Both the position numbers and the translations under genes were made by a program. A stretch of 64,000 nt of DNA from positions 25,672,716 through 25,736,715 of the forward strand of contig OZ022258.1 of assembly GCA_963978905.1 (NCBI GenBank). Reading direction: 5' to 3'. Within the stretch, counting starts at the first letter, position 1, and each line of letters starts with the position of its first letter. Below, in pieces: positions 63,901-64,000 of this stretch. Under the pieces are notes generated by a model, which was given only the letters and a program-made list of their open reading frames with translations, searched no databases and had not been told where the DNA came from. The stretch is from Trichostrongylus colubriformis. Its lineage: Eukaryota; Nematoda; Chromadorea; Rhabditida; Trichostrongylidae.

Positions 63901-64000
63901 GAAATACGTCTGCTGTCATGAATCTGCCAGATACGACTCCATCGACTGGGGTGAGGGAGTGGTGAAATGGGTGTCTTGCTTCTGTGAAAGCTGTTGCTCA
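24922..64000 (+). CDS. rad-50: Rad50 DNA double-strand-break repair ATPase (31 exons placed, C-terminus off the window)
   Basis: Rad50 is the SMC-like ATPase that, with Mre11, tethers and processes DNA breaks in the nucleus. Exons: 24922-24939, 26384-26494, 26548-26628, 26733-26837, 31896-32000, 32057-32130, 32202-32307, 32391-32459, 32519-32669, 32740-32843, 34314-34463, 34592-34729, 35533-35705, 35771-35888, 35963-36138, 37827-38001, 38078-38179, 45221-45295, 46620-46724, 46782-46900, 50015-50162, 50251-50391, 50561-50638, 52374-52538, 57174-57249, 60762-60841, 61665-61769, 61854-61988, 63355-63432, 63493-63597 and 63658-63797. Phases agree throughout. Landmarks are [10 protein letters not shown] (Walker A), [20 protein letters not shown] (Q-loop region), CCPLC (zinc hook near residue 690) and the IIKFHTDKM...[12 protein letters not shown]-terminal lobe. 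About 1,170 codons are seen against about 1,300 in related worms; the signature and Walker B lie beyond the edge. Large introns hold many transposons. Confidence 0.95.
25495..26019 (+). mobile_element. Miniature LTR retrotransposon (TRIM-like) in rad-50 intron 1
   Basis: Two direct repeats, 25495-25621 and 25898-26019, both begin TGTGAGGGAGTGAGG and end ACACA. Each holds a TATATAAGCG box and an AATAAG/AATAAA signal. The sequence after the left repeat begins TGGCAGCTGGCGATC, like a tRNA primer-binding site. AGGGGGAGG directly before the right repeat is a polypurine tract. The interior is only about 276 bp with no gag or pol. No clear target duplication was seen. It depends on another element for movement. 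Confidence 0.82.
26384..26494 (+). CDS. rad-50: rad-50 exon 2 (Walker A P-loop)
   Basis: Follows ACTTTCAG, ends AAAACG/GTAGGC. It encodes the first beta-strands ([16 protein letters not shown]) and the ATP-binding P-loop SGPNGSGKT. Thirty-seven codons, phase 0 at both ends. Confidence 0.96.
26548..26628 (+). CDS. rad-50: rad-50 exon 3
   Basis: CGCTTGCAG acceptor, GAG/GTGGGA donor. Reads [17 protein letters not shown] and SFVHSVE, completing the Walker A helix. Twenty-seven codons. Confidence 0.95.
26733..26837 (+). CDS. rad-50: rad-50 exon 4
   Basis: ACGTTTAG acceptor, AAG/GTATCG donor. Reads [20 protein letters not shown] and then RLCVATKRV, matching the Rad50 N-lobe beta-sheet (compare VDASVTLEF and DVKGRE in related worms). 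A misleading second open frame overlaps it. Confidence 0.9.
27619..28695. mobile_element. Foldback transposon with nested palindrome
   Basis: Outer ends are inverted: left GGTGTGTACGC ... TTCGCACCCCATGTGCGAAG (27625-27720), right CTTCGCACATGTGGTGCGAAG ... GTGTGTACACACCC (28637-28690). Inside, 27762-28185 forms another inverted repeat whose best arms are 27821-27851 and 28100-28130, sharing AAGGGCCGCATGCAAAGTT. The right side carries about 400 extra bases. An open frame at 27729-28322 is probably incidental. Confidence 0.75.
29399..30291 (-). mobile_element. Mariner D, internally deleted, 893 bp
   Basis: TA at 29397-29398 and 30292-30293, with the same termini as mariner C. It is collinear with mariner C over the full 893 bp with only scattered substitutions, including the same internal deletion between SIEDENRG and WELLDEG and the same short insertion after FQHDN. 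This points to recent copying of a defective element. It lies antisense in rad-50 intron 4. Confidence 0.94.
30742..30874 (+). repeat. TCTG/TGTC microsatellite
   Basis: Imperfect tandem TGTC units with interspersed GGTC, about 130 bp. Similar CTGT/CGTC runs start the repeats at 3666, 38370 and 53775. Confidence 0.9.
30880..31390 (+). repeat. Satellite array, about 145-167 bp unit, roughly three copies
   Basis: Units each contain CAGCAAAGCTGGGA, ATATAGGGGGTGAAAAGGG and GACCGAAAGTGATAGCAA, with unit starts near 30884, 31051, 31217 and 31362. The same unit occurs singly at 38420-38540 and inverted near 2100-2240. Confidence 0.8.
31391..31642. repeat. Palindromic element with Helitron-like ends at both sides
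   Basis: Left CCAGTTGGGTTGGCGCA and right TGTGCGCCAGCCCGACTGG are inverted, continuing inward with GCGCGCGTCACACATGGA and GATCGATATCGAT blocks on both arms. A TIR-like arrangement of the terminus seen singly at 4233, 48955 and 54833. Confidence 0.7.
31896..32000 (+). CDS. rad-50: rad-50 exon 5
   Basis: TTTTTCAG acceptor. Reads [20 protein letters not shown] then DFQKE. The length to the next exon fits related worms exactly only if the donor is GC (GAG/GCCGGT). A GT donor at 31980 would delete seven residues. Confidence 0.8.
32057..32307 (+). CDS. rad-50: rad-50 exons 6-7 (Q-loop signature)
   Basis: Exon 6 (32057-32130) reads [20 protein letters not shown] and EDSNW. A 71-nt intron (GTGCTA...TTGCAG) splits the Trp codon. 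Exon 7 (32202-32307) reads [20 protein letters not shown] then [15 protein letters not shown]. This is the Rad50-diagnostic Q-loop/HQEDS block where ATPase and coiled coil meet. Confidence 0.97.
32391..32843 (+). CDS. rad-50: rad-50 exons 8-10 (start of ascending coiled coil)
   Basis: 32391-32459 ([20 protein letters not shown]), 32519-32669 ([20 protein letters not shown] onward) and 32740-32843 ([35 protein letters not shown]). The acceptor of the middle exon, AATTAAG, is unusual but phase-correct. The heptad-rich Glu/Lys/Leu composition is as expected for a long SMC coiled coil. Confidence 0.9.
32844..34313. other. rad-50 intron 10, with MITE arm
   Basis: Holds a single-arm copy (33181-33400) of the 9152-9637 foldback family. 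Nothing else recognised. Confidence 0.7.
33181..33400. repeat. Single arm of the 9152 MITE family
   Basis: Shares GGATAGTTCGGACCCAAGCC, TACCTTTACCGAGGCGTG, TCAGTTCCTGGAGCGCGCAGAG and CCGCCCACCCCAGCC with the foldback at 9152-9637. Confidence 0.8.
34314..34729 (+). CDS. rad-50: rad-50 exons 11-12 (coiled coil)
   Basis: 34314-34463 ([20 protein letters not shown] onward, 50 codons, donor GTTAGT) and 34592-34729 ([20 protein letters not shown] onward, 46 codons, donor GTAAGA). Both start and end in phase 0. Confidence 0.93.
35029..35092. repeat. Near-perfect 64-bp hairpin in rad-50 intron 12
   Basis: Arms of 30 bases (ACATATTTACCATCACACTG... and its complement) with one mismatch and a 4-nt loop. 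Could be a tiny MITE or a structured RNA element. Confidence 0.9.
35533..36138 (+). CDS. rad-50: rad-50 exons 13-15 (coiled coil)
   Basis: 35533-35705, 35771-35888 and 35963-36138, separated by introns of 65 and 74 nt. The protein is helical throughout (for example [20 protein letters not shown]) and ends [11 protein letters not shown]. The last donor is AG/GCAAGT, a textbook GC-AG intron; no GT donor fits phase. Confidence 0.93.
36311..37189 (+). mobile_element. Mariner E, internally deleted, 879 bp
   Basis: TA at 36309-36310 and 37190-37191. Same family as mariners C and D but in + orientation and more diverged. Retains [85 protein letters not shown] and [19 protein letters not shown]. It has the same internal deletion but lacks the short insertion after FQHDN. 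Lies in rad-50 intron 15. Confidence 0.94.
37827..38179 (+). CDS. rad-50: rad-50 exons 16-17 (coiled coil)
   Basis: 37827-38001 ([20 protein letters not shown] onward; GTTGCAG acceptor, GTAAAC donor) and 38078-38179 ([20 protein letters not shown] onward; TTGTTTAG acceptor, GTATGT donor). The first base completes the codon split by the GC-AG intron. Confidence 0.93.
38686..39338. mobile_element. Palindromic mariner made of two inverted 3' halves
   Basis: TA at 38684-38685 and 39339-39340. Termini TTGGGTAGTCTAAAAAGTCTT and its complement. Both arms (about 310 bp each) encode the same transposase tail ([14 protein letters not shown]), on the - strand in the left arm and the + strand in the right. 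The centre is about 30 bp near 38990. No 5' half is present. Confidence 0.9.
39380..39930 (+). repeat. Tandem array with GGCTGACA...TTCACATTCAC unit
   Basis: Units near 39512, 39642 and 39804 share GGCTGACA, TGTTCACATTCAC and GCTAGCAGGG blocks. The period is about 130-160 bp. Confidence 0.75.
41150..41239. repeat. 90-bp hairpin
   Basis: Arms TGCAGAGACGCTGACTAGT... and ...ACTAGTCTGCGTCTCTGCA with a CAAAAAG/CTTTTTG inner stem. Confidence 0.88.
41804..42653 (-). mobile_element. Mariner G, internally deleted, 850 bp
   Basis: TA at 41802-41803 and 42654-42655. Termini GGGTGTCCACAAAGTTCGTTGG and its complement. The - strand encodes the C-terminal transposase: [20 protein letters not shown] (second Asp), [20 protein letters not shown] (last Asp context) and an unusual run-on into the terminal repeat. 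The N-terminal half is missing. Another distinct mariner lineage. Confidence 0.9.
43814..44560. mobile_element. 747-bp MITE, copy 1 (CAGGGGGTGCCAAAAAAA termini)
   Basis: TA at 43812-43813 and 44561-44562. Inverted ends CAGGGGGTGCCAAAAAAA and its complement. It matches 53014-53758 nearly end to end in the same orientation. The - strand has a short frame ([18 protein letters not shown]) preserved in both copies, no transposase motif. Confidence 0.9.
45221..45295 (+). CDS. rad-50: rad-50 exon 18 (approach to zinc hook)
   Basis: Reads [19 protein letters not shown] with donor GTAAAC. The start is uncertain: an acceptor ending CTTAAG gives the correct phase and 25 codons. It brings the predicted hook to about residue 690, close to the human position. 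Confidence 0.6.
45300..45960 (+). pseudogene. Tc1-like transposase relic
   Basis: Broken frames retain a Tc1-type DNA-binding start ([15 protein letters not shown], about 45320-45370) and the DDE end motif [16 protein letters not shown] (about 45812-45860). Several stops lie between. Termini not identified. Confidence 0.6.
46620..46900 (+). CDS. rad-50: rad-50 exons 19-20 (zinc hook)
   Basis: 46620-46724 encodes [20 protein letters not shown], the CxxC zinc hook that dimerises two Rad50 molecules through a shared zinc, followed by [12 protein letters not shown]. 46782-46900 begins the descending coiled coil ([20 protein letters not shown]). The intron between is 57 nt. Phases 0 to 0, then 2. 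Confidence 0.95.
47378..47737 (-). pseudogene. LINE reverse-transcriptase C-terminal fragment
   Basis: The - strand frame reads [36 protein letters not shown] and [12 protein letters not shown], the usual end of an RTE-type polyprotein. Faces head to head with the next fragment. Confidence 0.88.
47750..48450 (+). pseudogene. LINE reverse-transcriptase core fragment
   Basis: Reads [19 protein letters not shown], then after a frameshift [20 protein letters not shown] and a catalytic [14 protein letters not shown] (about 48165-48205). Ends at [12 protein letters not shown]. Two or more frameshifts make it dead. The fragment starts within about 15 bp of the oppositely oriented C-terminal piece. 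Confidence 0.9.
48736..48955 (+). repeat. Short Helitron-like unit
   Basis: Starts with CTATATATAAACC, has TG-rich microsatellite and GAGTGAGAGTG repeats, and ends with the CGCAGTAGTGTGCG hairpin and CTGG before T. Confidence 0.6.
50015..50638 (+). CDS. rad-50: rad-50 exons 21-23 (descending coiled coil)
   Basis: 50015-50162 ([20 protein letters not shown] onward), 50251-50391 ([20 protein letters not shown] onward) and 50561-50638 ([20 protein letters not shown]). Acceptors TTATAG, GTTTAG and GTTACAG; donors GTACGT, GTAGTA and GTAAGA. All in phase. Confidence 0.93.
50955..51205. mobile_element. Small MITE
   Basis: Ends GGGTGTGTACACTTATGACAAA and TTTTGTCATAATTGTACACACCC are inverted. Internal sequence non-coding. 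Confidence 0.7.
51869..51885 (+). repeat. C17 tract
   Basis: Seventeen consecutive cytosines followed by a CA repeat. Confidence 0.95.
52374..52538 (+). CDS. rad-50: rad-50 exon 24 (coiled coil)
   Basis: CTTTTTAG acceptor, CAG/GTGGGG donor. Reads [20 protein letters not shown] then [12 protein letters not shown]; 55 codons, phase 0. Confidence 0.94.
53014..53758. mobile_element. 745-bp MITE, copy 2
   Basis: TA at 53012-53013 and 53759-53760, same ends as 43814-44560 and very similar throughout. The Helitron-like unit begins immediately at its right TA. Confidence 0.9.
53761..54833 (+). repeat. Helitron-like unit with 269-bp satellite array
   Basis: A CGTC/TGTC microsatellite start, then about 3.4 tandem units (starts near 53821, 54100, 54369 and 54638) each beginning GACCTGTGGAGATGGGG, then the GCGCACAGTAGTGTGCGC hairpin and CTGG at 54833. 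The unit also occurs at 3751-4230. Open frames in it repeat with the unit and are not genes. Confidence 0.85.
56342..57017. mobile_element. Second palindromic mariner of two inverted 3' halves
   Basis: TA at 56340-56341 and 57018-57019, termini GGTCTGTGCAGAATAAATGGCC and complement. The left half encodes on the - strand [20 protein letters not shown] and [18 protein letters not shown]. The right half encodes on the + strand the matching tail [12 protein letters not shown] and DSNGSYFNK. The right arm is shorter. A different mariner lineage from 38686-39338. Confidence 0.88.
57174..57249 (+). CDS. rad-50: rad-50 exon 25
   Basis: TTTTATAG acceptor, GAG/GTTAGC donor. Reads [20 protein letters not shown] then LALIR; ends in phase 1, matching exon 60762. 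Confidence 0.9.
57646..58683. mobile_element. Palindromic element, arms about 340 bp
   Basis: TA at 57644-57645 and 58684-58685. Termini TTGGGTCATTCCATAAGTA and complement (TACTTATGGAATGACCCAA-like, with AATG for CTA variants). Each arm shows a related open stretch ([15 protein letters not shown] on +, the counterpart on -). It looks like a transposase-derived end repeated in inverse. No complete transposase. Confidence 0.85.
58686..58797 (+). repeat. About 54-bp tandem duplication
   Basis: Two copies of GTGAAATTTCAATATACA...GCTCTGCAGGTTGAT...CAGCCACCTATATAA, starting directly at the right TA of the palindromic element. Confidence 0.9.
59775..60065 (-). CDS. Candidate nested gene, last exon, function unknown
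   Basis: A strong - strand acceptor (GTTTTATCTTCAG) opens a 97-codon frame ending TGA at 59775-59777. The product is very basic: [30 protein letters not shown], and [20 protein letters not shown]. Ser/Thr/Arg-rich motifs of this kind are typical of kinase-regulated nuclear proteins. It lacks transposon motifs. The upstream exon was not identified; on the - strand it would lie above 60065, still inside rad-50 intron 25. Could be a retrocopy or a real nested gene; I do not recognise it. Confidence 0.45.
   Translation of the reverse strand, partial: VVLSDGKRGFSSRTAAGTIARGTDLKAALGKFRRKVKEVVNLKVEMPSNRTVEKKRMRTAKDLTNRTPFTRRSSMRTTFPSRGGYSERNLHWHAAK
60762..60841 (+). CDS. rad-50: rad-50 exon 26
   Basis: TGATTGCAG acceptor, GCG/GTATGG donor. 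Reads [20 protein letters not shown]. Two bases complete the Glu codon from 57249. Confidence 0.92.
60842..61664. other. rad-50 intron 26, nothing recognised
   Basis: No transposon ends or convincing frames seen. Confidence 0.5.
61665..61988 (+). CDS. rad-50: rad-50 exons 27-28 (coiled coil)
   Basis: 61665-61769 ([20 protein letters not shown] onward; TGCTTTCAG acceptor, GTAAGT donor) and 61854-61988 ([20 protein letters not shown] onward; GGTTGCAG acceptor). The second donor, GAC/GTTGGT, is weak, so that end is less sure. Confidence 0.85.
61989..63354. other. rad-50 intron 28 (1.37 kb) with inverted repeats
   Basis: Holds a foldback pair and a smaller foldback between its arms. No exon recognised. 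Confidence 0.7.
62100..62945. mobile_element. Foldback element with nested smaller foldback
   Basis: Arms near 62125-62215 (+) and 62845-62940 (-) share GATACCAGGTTGAAGTGGCC and GACGCTGTTTTCAA-type blocks in inverted order. Between them, 62262-62415 has its own ends (GCCCTTGATTGGGCGTGGC and GCCACGCCCAATCAAG) around CTCGCCAC repeats. Confidence 0.65.
63355..63797 (+). CDS. rad-50: rad-50 exons 29-31 (return to C-terminal ATPase lobe)
   Basis: 63355-63432 ([19 protein letters not shown]), 63493-63597 ([20 protein letters not shown] onward) and 63658-63797 ([20 protein letters not shown], then [15 protein letters not shown]). The last exon is the highly conserved Rad50 stretch preceding the C-lobe. 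Donor AA/GTGAGT leaves phase 2. Confidence 0.95.
63862..64000 (+). CDS. rad-50: Possible next rad-50 exon, partial
   Basis: After ACTCATAG a phase-correct frame reads [11 protein letters not shown] and stays open to the edge. YSVEMRN resembles the YRVEM/YRVVM strand expected here, but the following residues do not look like the MRGRCSAGQ signature. Low certainty. Confidence 0.3.

Noticed and set aside
1..64000. CRISPR arrays, bacterial operons, rRNA genes
   Set aside because: Tandem repeats present are satellites and microsatellites, the genes are intron-rich, and nothing resembles rRNA.

Overview
The window reads as nuclear DNA of a nematode, most likely a clade V strongylid (hookworm-like) worm. 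Coding exons are short (18 to about 200 nt). Introns end in the worm-type TTTCAG or TTTTAG acceptor. The intervening DNA is packed with mariner-family elements, palindromic MITEs, tandem satellites and long oligo-C/oligo-G tracts. There is no bacterial-style gene organisation. Species cannot be fixed from sequence alone.

Two split genes stand in divergent orientation around about 22.8-24.9 kb. On the + strand, from 24922 to beyond the right edge, is rad-50, the SMC-like ATPase of the Mre11-Rad50 DNA double-strand-break complex. I placed 31 coding exons covering roughly 1,170 codons. They include the Walker A P-loop (26384-26494), the Q-loop block (32057-32307), the CxxC zinc hook (46620-46724) and the start of the C-terminal ATPase lobe (63658-63797). 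The ABC signature and Walker B lie outside the window. A 6-codon first exon follows a strong splice acceptor that probably receives a trans-spliced leader. On the - strand, ending at 10124 and running up to at least 22779, is an acidic, coiled-coil protein with a C-terminal eight-cysteine RING-like domain. I give fifteen exons; thirteen of the fourteen exon junctions fit in phase. Its first exon was not found. A third candidate, a terminal - strand exon at 59775-60065, would be nested inside a rad-50 intron.

Region by region: 1-10.1 kb is intergenic and repeat-rich (LINE reverse-transcriptase relic, two mariners, Helitron-like minisatellite, foldback MITE). 10.1-22.8 kb is the RING gene, with an internally deleted mariner nested between inverted repeats and three copies of a short palindromic MITE. 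22.8-24.9 kb is the intergenic/5' region with another mariner. 24.9-64 kb is rad-50, whose introns carry a miniature LTR retrotransposon, further mariners, palindromes built from two inverted mariner 3' halves, a matched pair of MITEs, LINE and Tc1 relics and 269-bp satellite units.

The most interesting signals are: three mariner copies that share one internal deletion; palindromic mariner-half elements inside rad-50 introns that should fold into long hairpin RNA; the unusual C8 RING gene with an ubiquitin-binding-like helix beside a DNA-break-sensor gene; a GC-AG intron; and an ultra-short leader-proximal rad-50 exon.
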